In this document: positions 35,503 to 46,497 of the stretch, piece by piece
Numbering within the stretch: the first letter of the stretch is position 1
Layout of the letters: each line of letters begins with the position of its first letter
NCBI GenBank assembly: GCA_016647705.1
Contig: CM028326.1
Location: forward strand, 44,112,785 to 44,176,784
DNA from: Eucommia ulmoides
Lineage: Eukaryota; Streptophyta; Magnoliopsida; Garryales; Eucommiaceae
DNA length: 64,000 bases
Reading direction: 5' to 3'
The notes under the pieces: generated by a model
Database searches by the model: none
Told to the model about the DNA's origin: nothing
What the model saw: the letters and a program-made list of their open reading frames with translations, nothing else
Translations under genes and position numbers: made by a program

Positions 35503-36818
35503 AAGGGGAATGTCTTTCAAAAGTGTTTCTTAACTACTTTTGATTGTAAAATATTTTAAATGTTGTCTTTAAAAAATCATTTTCCAAAAACAAAATGATT
35601 CTTATAAATAGTTATCATGTTTTTCAAAAAGATGCCTTTACAAAGTCTTTACAAAAAAATATTTTTACTTATTTCATGAAAATATGTTTTTTTACTTGTT
35701 CTTATTTTCTAAAGAATGTTTTTTTTTTTTTTTATTGTTCATGAAAACGAAAGGCTTTTCTTGTTTACAAAAATGATTTTTAGGTTTTTCATTTTTCAAA
35801 AACTTTTTTTTTTAAATCATTTTTTAAAAAAATCCTTTCTCAAGTTTAAACCTGTTACTCTTTTATTTCAAACCTTGTTTTTTCAAATTAGTCGATTTTA
35901 AATTTGTAACTTATTTCTTAACAAAAAAAAAAATATTATTTAAAGATTTTCCCAAACGAATATTCTTGAAATCTTTTGGCTTTCTAAATTATTTCATCAA
36001 TAAATGTTTTTTTATATATTTTCTTTTAATGGTTAAAACTTTTCCTTATATTTTTTTAAATATTTTGAAAAGTTCTTTAAATGAAACTAAAAAAAAAAAT
36101 GTATTATGCTTCTTTACTTAAAACATGGTTTTTTTTCACATTCCAACAAATTGTTTTTTTTTAAAAAAAATTACTTTTTTCTTCTCTTTAAAATGCATAC
36201 TAGTTTTGTCAAAATAACCTACACCAAAAAATAAAATCTCCCTCGGGGGCCAAACTTGTTGATTATTCCATAATCGATAAGCGGGCTAAGAGGGGAACAT
36301 TTGTTCTTCATTTTTTTTCTATTTTATCTCTTTAAAAAAAAATGGTTTTTCTTTCTTTTTATATAAAATAAACATAAAAACAAATAATAAAAATGGGAAT
36401 TAGTGTATTAACAAAATTCGAAAAAAATTACTTGGACTAGCTGAAATTAATGATTTATTTAAACTTAGGTACCGTCTTCAGATAGATTTCTTAGGGTTTT
36501 TAACACCTTCCTCAAGTATAACCAACCCCCGAACTTTAAAAAAATCTCTAATTACGATCAACTATTTTTTCTAGTCAAAACTTGGGCTATTTCTAAAATA
36601 AAAATGATTTTTAAAAACCCGGTGACCTGGCACACCATTTAACTCAATGCTAGATGGCGATTCTATTTTTTAAACAAATTTCGGCTCAAATAAATGTTTT
36701 CAAAACCGGCACCTAGAAAAGCCCCCTAGAACTGTTTTTTCTAATGTGAACGGATTTGAAAAAAAAAACAAATCGCGTCTTCCTCTTCGCTCTCTTTTCC
36801 AAAATGCGGGGTGCATCA

Positions 36819-39800
36819 ACCTCCCTTGTTCTTCTTCACACTTTGCAGTATATCATTTTATTTTTATACTTCATAGAGTTTTCTAAACAAAAATATGGTC
36901 AAGGATGAATAAAACTCCTAATATGCTAATATTAGTTAAAAGGTGAGCTCAAATGACTTTGCAATCTAGACCACAAAGCACGACGGAGTTTCTAAATAAT
37001 TCTCTAAATATATATTACAGTGTCGACCATCTAGTATTTGTGCTCACATGCAAAGACACTCAATATCAAATATGTTCAATATGGCTTGAGAGAATTTAGA
37101 CTAGATTAATGATTGAATACAAGATGATTAGCATGTTTCTTGTTTTAGACCTTTTTTACAATATTCATCAAGAGTACATCAATATAGGCATGCTTAGACT
37201 CGATCACAGTTAAGGAGAATGCAGCAAGTACAACAATATGATTTTACCCAGAATTTAACAACATTCACAAATTTGGAAACACAAGTAGGGATATAAACAA
37301 TTAACTCTAAATCAGCAGATTACAATAGTTTAGTTCAATTAAGTCTCAAGAAAATTTAGTTGATGAAACAAAAGATTGCACACAATCTAAAAAAGTAATT
37401 GCCTATTTCACAAGGAAGTTAAAAATTTTAGATTTTACAATTCCAGGTTTATCAAAATAAGATTATTTTAAGTTCACAAATATATGTATCAATGGATTTT
37501 AGTAAAAAAATACCTATTAGCTCACCTATTGTTATAAGATCGGTACACGGGGATTTAAGACTAGTTAGAGTAACTTAATCTCATCGACGGTATGAGGTTT
37601 TTATTGTTTAACGATAGCAACGAATTCATGTTTATGTTGAAATTTTTTAGAAAACATTTTAGCCTATATATCAGTGATAGACAAGTTTTCGAAACGTATG
37701 AATTCACAAAAGAATCTTATTTAGCAATGTTAAAGAACAATACGCATTCATAATCAAGTATGGCAAGCAATTCTTTTTATAATCTAATTCAAGGTATCTA
37801 TATGATTGAATATAAACATTTAAAATACATATATAGATATATTCACAATCATGCAAAAATTTATCACATTCCCAATTCAGGGGAATAAGTACAACTAGAA
37901 GAGCAAGAATAATATAACGGACTCACCAGATTCGAGAATGAATTTTATGCAATTAGGATTTTTAGGATGACCAAGATTCAGTCTTGAATTTTTGGAATTA
38001 ATTACAGAGACTAAGAAGATTTTTACTTGAAAATATAGTTCTCGATTTCTCAAAAAAAAATGATGAACAGCCCATGGATTAGGTATTGTTAATCAACACT
38101 ATATAGCCGGGTGAAACAATTAAAGAGTTTTGTAAATAGTTGACAATGATTTCTGGTCACGCATCCTTGTCAAATTTGTGCAAACCAAAGGGTATTTATA
38201 GGCATTGAGATAATGTAAATGTTGCACCAAATTGAGTAATTTTGGATGTAATCAATTATCATTAATTTTCTGAACATTAGAGAAACGTAATGTGACTAAA
38301 TTCACTCAATTCTAACATTGAATTAGGCCTGATTACTCAAAAAAAAATGATTGAAGACAAGATTCTAAGAAAAAAGATACATTTTAGGGACAAAAAAATA
38401 CAAACTTTGTAAATCTCAATTAACCCCTAGATCTTGCGCTATAATTCATAAATAATTATTCAAACACAAGTTAGCACGTCTAATTGAAGTTTTAAATGTC
38501 ACATAATCATGCATGTGTGTATATTTCCTAGATGCTCATTTGTGCATACATTAAAGGTCGAGAGTGTTATTACCATAGGTTTCTTCAAATCTCGATATTC
38601 ACCTAAATGATGGTTCCCCTATAAGATCAATCACTCAATAAATTCAATAAGATTAGTACATAGAATAGACCTACATGCATTTACAGAAGTGAGTAAATTT
38701 ATGTGAACATACACCGAAATTTCAACACTTAATCATATAACCACATAAGAAAATGAATCAAATATCTATTAATGGAGGTTTCAATACTTAGGCACATAAG
38801 TGTCACATGCATAATTTTTGTCAAGAGATTAATCATTTACATTCCATTCCATTTCATTGTCACTATATGACATTATCAAGACCATTGTATGACATCATCA
38901 AATATTATATCTTAATACGTAGCACCGTTCGCACTCCCAATAATAATAAATACACTTTGAATTTATTTAATGGTAAACTACCGGAAAACACATTATTTAA
39001 TGCTAAATTATGAAAATCAACTACTACACACCTTTAACTTTATTTAAGGTCAAATTTTTAAAATGCATTTTGTATTTCTAATGCAACAATATTCTCTCAA
39101 AATAATAAAATGAAAATTTATTTATGATAAAAGAATTTCAATAAAAGTTTAAATATGAATAGAAAGTAAACGAAAAAAATAAGGGAAACAAGTCATTGAT
39201 TTAACCACAAGTCAAATAACATAATAATTATGTACATTATCAAATAGCAATACATAATTAAAAAAATGCATCATAAATCCCCTTTTTTTTCTTTGTTTCA
39301 TTAACAAGTTTGTGGACTATTGATTACGTCAATGTGGTAAAAGTACAATAAATCTCATTTTGTTGATTACATTCGTCTTTACTAATCTTTATTGAGTATA
39401 TTTATCCCTCAATTACAAACATTAAGTAGTATTTTAAAAATTATTATACTTTTGGTATGTTGACTACGTCGATGGGACATATACAAAGAAAAAGAAATTT
39501 TGTGGTACTTGACAACAAAACGCCCTAATTAAAAAAAAAAAAAAAAAATTGTTGTATTAAATAATGGAAATTAAACAACGGAAAGTGGTAAAATGTGAAT
39601 AATTGACGGATAAAATTAGGTGGAAAATATAATTGTTTTAGCAAGAAACATAAGTTTTGAATTTACCAAAAATCCATCAAATATTTAATATTTTAATAAT
39701 TAAATTGGTAAAAAAAAATTGTTGGAAAATTCACTATTAATTAATTGTATTTTTCCACTTTATGTCATTAAAAAAGGATTATCCAATTTTCAGTATCTGC

Positions 39801-40146
39801 AAATATTCAACCAAATATAATGTATATAATAAATAAAACATGAGACAAAACCCAACATGGAAAAAATCATGACACCAAAATCTGATGTCAAATTCCACTA
39901 TCTAAAAAAGTGGATTTAAAATTGTCCACAAATCTGAGAGAATAACTCTTGGAACATGATATAAATATCACCGAAAAATGTGAATTCAACAATAAATGGT
40001 AAATGCGGATTCAGAGGGGATTACCAAATGACCAATAATAGGGTGACAAATGATCAAGACCCATGGAAGCATAGTATTTGATGCCGAGAACAATATTTTG
40101 AAGTTTCAGCCCAAAAAGATTTAGATTATCCTACGATCATGAAGTT
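36819..40146. other. AT-rich intergenic DNA, no supported gene
   Basis: 3.3 kb without a convincing ORF on either strand. It contains short A- and T-runs and a minus-strand TATA-like box (38,191-38,200) followed on that strand by less AT-rich sequence. The stretch 37,500-38,750 looks like a decayed LTR but I could not pair it with anything in the window. Confidence 0.6.
38191..38200 (-). promoter_or_regulatory. isolated TATA-like box, minus strand
   Basis: TATAAATACC on the minus strand, preceded by AATGCC and followed by CTTTGGTTTGCAC. The context resembles LTR core promoters elsewhere in this window. No ORF follows, so it is probably a relic promoter in a decayed LTR. Confidence 0.25.
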
Positions 40147-40500
40147 TGTTGAACCTAATGTTTTGATAAATAATTAAACGTTGATATTTTATGGAACTAA
40201 TGATTTTATTGAATGATTTCAGATTAAAGTTTTCATAAGTTGAAATGAGAAAAATATTTGATACAAAGGAGAAATCGTCGAAGAATATGTAACGGGTACA
40301 AAATGGAAATGATTAAGACGTGAAGAGCATTGAAGACAACTAGGTGAACACAACTCTTTATTTACATACTCTTAATACAATCCGAATTAAGATCACGCAC
40401 GACACTTAGAAAGAATTAATCTTATGTGTGTTGTGATTCTTTAAGGGGTCTAAAGTGTGTTTTATAATGTGCTAAGTATGTAAAATGGTTTTGGGTAAGG
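40147..40500 (+). repeat. LTR fragment related to the 22,085 LTR, opposite orientation
   Basis: It starts TGTTGAACCTAATGTTTTGA and continues AACGTTGATATTTTATGGAA, matching the minus-strand start of the LTR at 22,085. It shares the GATCACGCACGACAC...TTATGTGTGTTGTGATTC segment, compared with GATCACACACGACAC there. Homology fades near 40,500. Confidence 0.65.
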
Positions 40501-40867
40501 ACCTAATTGAAAAAGGAAAATTTATTATTTGGTCCTCAAGAGTTATAGAACTCATAAAATTGATCTTCAACTACTATAATAAAGTTTTTAGTCCCCGAAA
40601 ATTTTTAGAAAATAATCCTCTATTTTTTTACCATCATTTTTTTTATAATTTATATAAAATGTCATTCTGTAAAATATAGTAAAACATGAACATGAACATT
40701 TTTATTTTGTTATTTTTAAATATTTAATTAGTGGTGCCTTAATTTTCAGAACTTTCACCAAAAACACATTAAAAATGTACTTTCACCAAAATACCAAAAC
40801 ACACCGAAATGAACATTTATTGAAATACAACATTATGAACATTGATCCAAATCATAACACAACTTCA

Positions 40868-41056
40868 AGGGATCTAGATTAAGTCCCAATTTGGCCGGTT
40901 ACAAAAGCACAAGCAAAGAAGTTTAAAGATGTACTCAACGGGCTGATTTAAGAGGTGTAGACTCAAGCAAATTCGTGGAGACCCATTGAGCATAATCCAC
41001 GTGATCAACAAAGATTTATCAATATGATTCAAGTTCTAGAAGAATCTGGCCAAAGC
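40868..41056 (+). mobile_element. C-terminal tail remnant of a gypsy pol
   Basis: Plus-strand translation gives PVTKAQAKKFKDVLNGLI, then IEHNPRDQQRFINMIQVLEE. This matches the GPVTRARAKKFKEALNGLIQ...FINLIQV tail found after integrase in many plant gypsy polyproteins. It is an isolated, broken fragment. Confidence 0.6.
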
Positions 41057-41722
41057 TAAGTTTAAATTCAGCAAGTTAAAATTGGCAGATTTAAGAATAT
41101 TCCTTATTAGTCTGATTGTAAGGTTTGCATGTTTACTTTCCTTTTTATTTGCTTTTTATTTTTTAGATTGTGGAAGTTAACGTCGAACTTCGATCTAAGG
41201 ATTTTTTCTTATCTTAGGATTTTTCACGTAAAAATCATGTTTACTATTTTATTTATTATTTGCTTTAAATTTTGTTGAATATTTGTGGCTATTGAAAATT
41301 GGCTAATCGTATTTTAATCAAATAAAAAAATGTTAATCTCTTGATAGTATATATTAAGAGATGGATATTTTGGTAAATTAAGTTTGAATAAACTGAAGAA
41401 ATGAGTGTACTAGTTTTACGTAGAAATGCTAATAGCGGCCGCCATCTTTTTTATGATTGATTAAGTATTTTTCTGTTTTATGTGAATTAATTATTGATTA
41501 AAGTCAGTATATTGAAAGGACCATGATTTAGGTTTTGTGTTTACATTATCAATTTCTTGACTTTTTTTTCTCTCCCCCACTCTCTTTGAAGCTCAAGTCG
41601 AATTCAATCTCAATTGATGCACAACGACGTGCTTCTGAAGTCAAAAGTTGGATTAATTGACAACCGCTTACATAAGGACCAAAGTTGGATTAGGTCACAA
41701 CCTCTTAACATAATTAGGGACA
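41057..41722. other. AT-rich DNA, no supported gene
   Basis: T-rich sequence after the gypsy tail, then a short pyrimidine run (TCTCTCCCCCACTCTCTTTG near 41,570). A 60-codon frame at 41,614 runs into the inverted repeat and has no recognisable domain. Confidence 0.5.
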
Positions 41723-41986
41723 CCTTAAGCCTCGTAATAGGTTATGTTTCGCTTTCTTTATTTAAGAAAGACATCAACTCAGAAGCTAATGACTAAGGTG
41801 ACTAAGACATCCTAATCTCATAATATCGAGAAAAAAATTCATGACATTTTTAGACACTAAGGTTGTTCTTGCAATCAAAAACATTTATGTGGAGTAGGAT
41901 GTCTTAGTCACCTTAGTCATTAGCTTCTGAGTTGATGTCTTTCTTAAATAAAGAAAGCGAAACATAACCTATTACGAGGCTTAAGG
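41723..41986. repeat. perfect 92-bp inverted repeat (hairpin)
   Basis: Left arm 41,723-41,814 and right arm 41,895-41,986 are exact reverse complements over all 92 bases, starting CCTTAAGCCTCG and ending TAAGACATCCTA. They are separated by an 80-base spacer. Flanks show no clear terminal motifs or target-site duplication. Perfect identity in this old, mutated neighbourhood means it is recent, kept by gene conversion, or an assembly artefact. Confidence 0.95.
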
Positions 41987-42289
41987 TCCTTCTACCAAAT
42001 TATCCCACAACTTTTCAATTGAACTAATTAATCTTCACTTTCAAAATTATATTACCGGGTTAATCCTAAATTCGAATCCAAAAAAAAGACACAAACTATA
42101 TTTCTCTTCCGCAATTTAATCATTGACCTATATTTATGGAACGTATTTATAGGACTAAGAACAATTACCAAATTAAAGTCAAACCTCATTTTTATTCTTA
42201 AAATAGCGATAATTTTTTTCTATATATCGCTTGTTGGGTTTGATTAAAGAAATATGATTGAGGGGTCATTAGATTCAAAACAACATCCA

Positions 42290-43560
42290 TTTGTACATAT
42301 TTTGCTATATGATTTAATTTTTTATTGAATTCAACACAATGATGAATTTTGTGTTAAATTCAACACGATGATAAAAAAATAGTGAATGTAATGTCATTGG
42401 GGTCAAAGCAATATACATTTTCAAATACTGATGAGGAAAATTTGGTCAGACTTGAAAGGGCGCCACGTGGTTCAAACACGTGACTAGCATGGGGAGCTCC
42501 AAACCTGACAACTCGACCAAGCCCTATCTCTATACTCGGTCAAGGTAATGTCTCCCCGGGCGCGAGAGCTACGATACTCCAGCTCTCAAGCAGTTCAAGC
42601 CACTTCCACCGGATAAGGAAGGTACCATTACTCTCTCTAGTAACAGCTCCACAATCTTGTCCTGAATCAACTCCATCTCTATGGTAACAAGACCAGAATC
42701 AATGTGATCATCATAATGTTGCATCGAGAATCAGGGAAGACTTGCCGAATGAGTCTCCTCCCCTTCTTATAAATATCATAACACATGACGTCTAAGTAAA
42801 ATTTTGAGTACGCTTTGAATACACTTTTCAGTAAGCGATATACGCTCTGAGACGTGTTCACTCTACTCTCAAGCGCACTCTTTCTTCTAGCTACCATTTT
42901 GCTAGATTCCTATTCAGAACTCTTGATTAGTTCTCATAACGGAGGTACAACGTTAGTAGGCTCACTCTCTGTTCATTGTTTTGCAGTAACCTTAGGCGAG
43001 GGAAAGTGAGAAAGCCTAGACGATACTCCAGACCTAAACAGACAAGTCTGGTGATCCATTTTCAGGTATCATCGTGTACCATCTTGAATTCAACACGAAA
43101 TTGAAAATTTTGAAAATTCTAGAAGTACCAAGTAGAATTCAATATGAATCTAAAAGTTAAGAAAAAAAAATGGTGAATGTAATATTATTTTGAAGATCTT
43201 ATTCAAACAAATCTAAATATATAATTTGATCATTAATAATACCATATTGAATTAAACAAAATGTGAAAAATTATGAAGGTTCCGAAGTAGCATGTTAAAG
43301 TTAACACAAACATGAAAATTTGACAAAAAAAATGGTAAACGTGATATTATTGGGTTCAAATCAATATTCATTTTAAGTATCATGTTGAATTCAACCCGAA
43401 ATTGAAAAACTGAAAATTCTAGAAGTAACGTGTTGAATTCAACACGAATCTAAAAACTAATAAAAAACAATGAATGTTATATCATTTGGAACATCTTATT
43501 CAGACGAATCTGAATATATAATTATATCATGAAAAAATGTGAAAAACAATAGTTATTTTG
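42290..43560. repeat. diverged tandem repeat (about 300-bp period), interrupted
   Basis: Degenerate copies built around GTTGAATTCAACACGA, CTAGAAGTA and TGAATGTAATATCATT-like segments. The clearest neighbours start CATCTTGAATTCAACACGAA at 43,082 and CATGTTGAATTCAACCCGAA at 43,381. The part left of 42,429 matches the segment near 43,290-43,380. The 643-bp block 42,429-43,071 splits the array. Confidence 0.7.
42429..43071 (+). repeat. probable solo LTR (643 bp)
   Basis: A block richer in GC than its surroundings that interrupts the tandem repeat. It begins TGATGAGGAAAA and ends CAGGTATCA, contains CTTATAAATATC as a TATA candidate (42,768-42,779) and GGCGCCACGTGG with a G-box-like CACGTGG near 42,470. 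It has no coding sequence. No clear 5-bp target duplication remains, so the boundaries are approximate. Confidence 0.5.
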
Positions 43561-43724
43561 ATTATGATATTATTTTGAATCCTTACTTTTTTTAGGATGT
43601 CATATATCAAGTAAATAGTTGTAGAGAAAATCTAACCGAATAATCACAAAGAACTAATTGGTAACCCACTTAAAAAACGGTTGTTTGGTAGTTTTAGCTC
43701 CCTAATATGACCCACGGGTGACTG

Positions 43725-44926
43725 TGTAATACCTTGAAAAGATAAATTTTTGAAAATACTATTTTAGATAAGTTTAATATTTTTGGAACTGTTTTGTAAA
43801 TTTATGGTATAAATAATATTTGATAATTTTCAGGGGTTAAATGGTACCTTTAAATGGATTTTAGAAGTTTTGGGACTATTTTATTATTTAAAATATACTT
43901 TTAAGAATTTTGGGACATAATTAATATTTTTATTATTTTAAGAGAGACTTTAGTGTAAATAGATAAATAAATCACTAAACAAGTGTCCAATATGGTTTTC
44001 TTCATTATAAAGGAAGCCATATTAGCCACAATTATCATTTGTGACGTGGATGTGTTGGGTTGCATGGGAATTAGGATCCACATGCATTATACATGTGTGT
44101 AGAGTGGAGGATTGATTAGAATTTGATATATACATACATGCAATATATATGGGAAGAGAAGAGAATCTCATTTTTATTTTTTGGGGAGGCATGTTAGTGG
44201 AATCGCTCATATATATATATATATATATATATATTCAGGATGTTTGAGTACTCCGGTCTAAATTTCGGCTTCGGATTTCAGGTAGAATTTCTAACTCTTT
44301 TAATATATATATTTAATTTTCCTATGGTGTGGTTTATGTTATTATTATTGTTTTTAACTGTTAAATTTCATGAAATAATTATGATTATGTAAAAACTATG
44401 TGGAAATCATGACTACGTATATTACTTGTTGTATCTATTAAATGCACATATTAGAGGGGTTGGAGTTTTAATGAGCGTTGACTCACAACCCCACAGTTTT
44501 TATTGTAGGGCTGGCGAGAGTAAAATTACGAGGGGAATAATATTAGAATTTCTATTTGTATGAATTGTAATAATTATTTACTGTTGTAAAATCGACTGTA
44601 AAATTTGAAATAATTTATTATTGTGATCAATCAACATGAATTATTTTATTCATTCTAGGAATTTAACTAAATTTATTTGAGAATAGTGTGGCGCCAGATA
44701 TTTTATTTGAAATTCTATTTAACTCGGAATAAGTGTATTTATTAATTATTTGTAATAAGTATAGTTAAAATTTACCGTTAAAAAATTGAATCGATAAATT
44801 GACTATAATTATTGTCGCCGTTATTATAAAATTTACAAGATTTTATTAAATGAAAATTCGGTCAGTCGATTTTAGTGTAAATTCTCTATAGGAGAAACCG
44901 TATGGCGACCCTGAAAAATCGGTTCA
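43725..44926 (+). repeat. chromovirus-type LTR, plus strand (1.2 kb)
   Basis: It starts TGTAATACC, as plant Tekay/CRM-type LTRs usually do, and ends AATCGGTTCA just before a PBS. It contains (TA)n runs (44,210-44,232) and AATATATATGGGAAGAGAAG. Because a PBS follows, it is a 5' LTR; the matching 3' LTR was not found in the window. Confidence 0.65.
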
Positions 44927-44933
44927 TTATAAG

Positions 44934-44945
44934 TGGTATCAGAAC
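44934..44945 (+). other. primer binding site (tRNA-iMet type)
   Basis: TGGTATCAGAAC, one base from TGGTATCAGAGC, eight bases after the LTR end. Confidence 0.75.
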
Positions 44946-46266
44946 GGGTCTGCGACCGCTCTGAGACTGAGTTATGATACCCATTATTCATAATAAATTA
45001 TTTAATATGTAAAAATAATAATTTTAGTAGAAAGCGTGAAATAAAAGTGAAAAACAAATATAATAAATAAAAGTGAAAATCGCGAAGAAAAAAAATCGCT
45101 GAAAGTGGAAATCATCAAAAATAAAAAATAAAAAAATTGAAAACCGCAAATATATTTAAAAAAAGATATATGAAAACTGCAACGTATTAAAGAAAAAAAA
45201 AGGCGTTACTGTTTAAAAAAAAAAAAAGGTGGCGTTGGTTAATGTTACTGTTTCCATTTCTTTTACAGTTTTGAAAAAATCCGTTTTGGCCCCTAAACTA
45301 TGGGTGATTATTTATGTGGACCTTTTGATTTGTTAAATAGCACATTTTGATCCCTACAGTTTCAATTTTAATTTACTAATATCCTAGGTGGCATTTGAGT
45401 TATGTTTTAGTTAGTTCAATTGCACATTTTGGTCCCTCTAATTTTAATTGAACACATTGGTTACGCTCTAAACCGATAGTTATGTATGTTAGTGTTGTTA
45501 CTCATCTTTTTGTGCTACTTTGTATGATTTATGAATTTTGGAGAAAAAATATATATATTTGAAAAAGTGGTATTTCAAATCCACTAATATTTTATCAAAT
45601 TCTTGGAACATAATAAGGTTGTTTAAACTTACGGCACTTTAAATAAATCAAGTTTGGCTACAAAAAAAAAAAAAGGAGGGGGGCCGGGGGGGGGGGGGGG
45701 GGGGGATTAATTGCTATTATTTTTGCCTTGATTATAATAGATTACATTTTTTTCTATTTCTAAGTCTGGTAAATTATCTCATAAGGTAATGGATATTTTC
45801 CTAGTAAATTATTATGTAAATATCTAGAGTTGCTATTAAATGCTATATTATTGTATGCATTGGTATAGCCTCTATTTCCTACGTTTATCCGACGACTATC
45901 TTCTTGGTATATACTACTTTGTGTTTCCATAAATAAATATTCTAATTTTTGCTTATTAGAATATTCTAAGGAGGAGCCAATAGTAAGTTAAGTAAGATTG
46001 GGTTAGTGTCGTTTTAGTCGTGGACCATAGAATTTATCGTCGAATTGAAATAATCAATTTAACAAAAAGGGTGTTTACTGTCTTCTATATAAATCGTGAA
46101 ATTATATTTTCGTATTTAATTGGGACAAAAAAATTGATGAAAATGGACAGTTTTACGATAATAAATGGATCAAGTAAAATTTTAAAGGTGAAAATTAATT
46201 TTATTATCTTACTATGTCATAGATGTCTTCTCGTCAAGAGGGTCAGTCCTGAGAGATATGGATATA
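44946..46266 (+). mobile_element. leader remnant of the plus-strand chromovirus and adjoining AT-rich DNA
   Basis: The stretch after the PBS (CGACCGCTCTGAGACTGAG, then A-rich repeats such as AAAGTGAAAATCGCGAAG) looks like a gypsy leader. From about 45,290 there are phrases such as TTTTGGCCCCTAAACTATGG, frequent in non-coding plant transposons. ATGTCTTCTCGTCAAGAGGG near 46,224 could be a gag start but leads nowhere. No gene is supported. Confidence 0.45.
45686..45705 (+). repeat. poly-G tract
   Basis: Twenty consecutive G directly after GGAGGGGGGCC and a poly-A run. Second such tract in the window, again in AT-rich DNA. Confidence 0.9.
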
Positions 46267-46497
46267 TGTTATTACCTGTCAGGCAAGTCCTGCAGGGTGG
46301 ATATATTATATATGTTGTTACTTATCAAACAAGTCCTGCAGAGTGGATATATTATGTATGTTGTTACTTGTCAGGCAAGTCCTGCAGGGTGAATATATTA
46401 TATATGTTGTTACCTACCAGGCAAGTCCTGCAAGGTGGATATATTATATATATATATATGTTGTTACCTGTTAGGCAAGTCCTACAGGGTGGATATG
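46267..46497 (+). repeat. 46-bp minisatellite, five copies
   Basis: Units of about 46 bp with core CAGGCAAGTCCTGCAGGGTG followed by GATATATTATATATGTTGTT. Five copies with one to four differences each; the fourth has an expanded (TA)n. The plus-strand 164-codon frame running through it (46,020-46,514) is a by-product of the repeat. Confidence 0.9.

Larger units (their letters stand above)
22190..36818 (+). mobile_element. Ogre/Tat-type Ty3/gypsy retrotransposon, about 14.6 kb, broken
   Basis: LTRs over 3 kb (to 25,548 and about 33,736-36,818), a PBS of the TGGCGACTCTG class, a long leader, gag (26,823 on), protease (28,869-29,888), a glycine-rich domain, RT, a gypsy RNase H, an additional archaeal-type RNase H and integrase. 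The second RNase H between the first and integrase is diagnostic of the Tat/Ogre group. The interior carries many interruptions and the LTRs differ strongly, so this is an old fossil. The exact left end is uncertain because the right LTR appears to begin directly against the integrase remnant. Confidence 0.88.
33736..36818 (+). repeat. right LTR of the Ogre/Tat element
   Basis: It begins AAGTTTTGGGTTAAC, matching the left LTR near 22,340, and ends GGTGCATCA. It contains TATA-like CTATAAATAGC (34,324-34,334), a four-copy minisatellite (34,773-35,012), a (TA)n run (35,170-35,192), a G-run (35,481-35,502) and long T- and A-rich stretches (35,700-36,400). It aligns with the left LTR in patches, for example GAGTAGGAG near 35,163 with GAGTAGAAC near 24,501. 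Confidence 0.8.

Noticed and set aside
41614-41796. 60-codon plus-strand frame overlapping the inverted repeat
   Set aside because: Short, no domain, and its second half is one arm of the perfect hairpin.
42429-43071. Host gene 5' end (G-box CACGTGG and TATA box)
   Set aside because: No ORF or exon follows; the TG...CA ends and interruption of a tandem repeat fit a solo LTR better.
46267-46497. CRISPR-like array
   Set aside because: Regular repeats, but without unique spacers of constant size, in plant nuclear DNA; it is a minisatellite.
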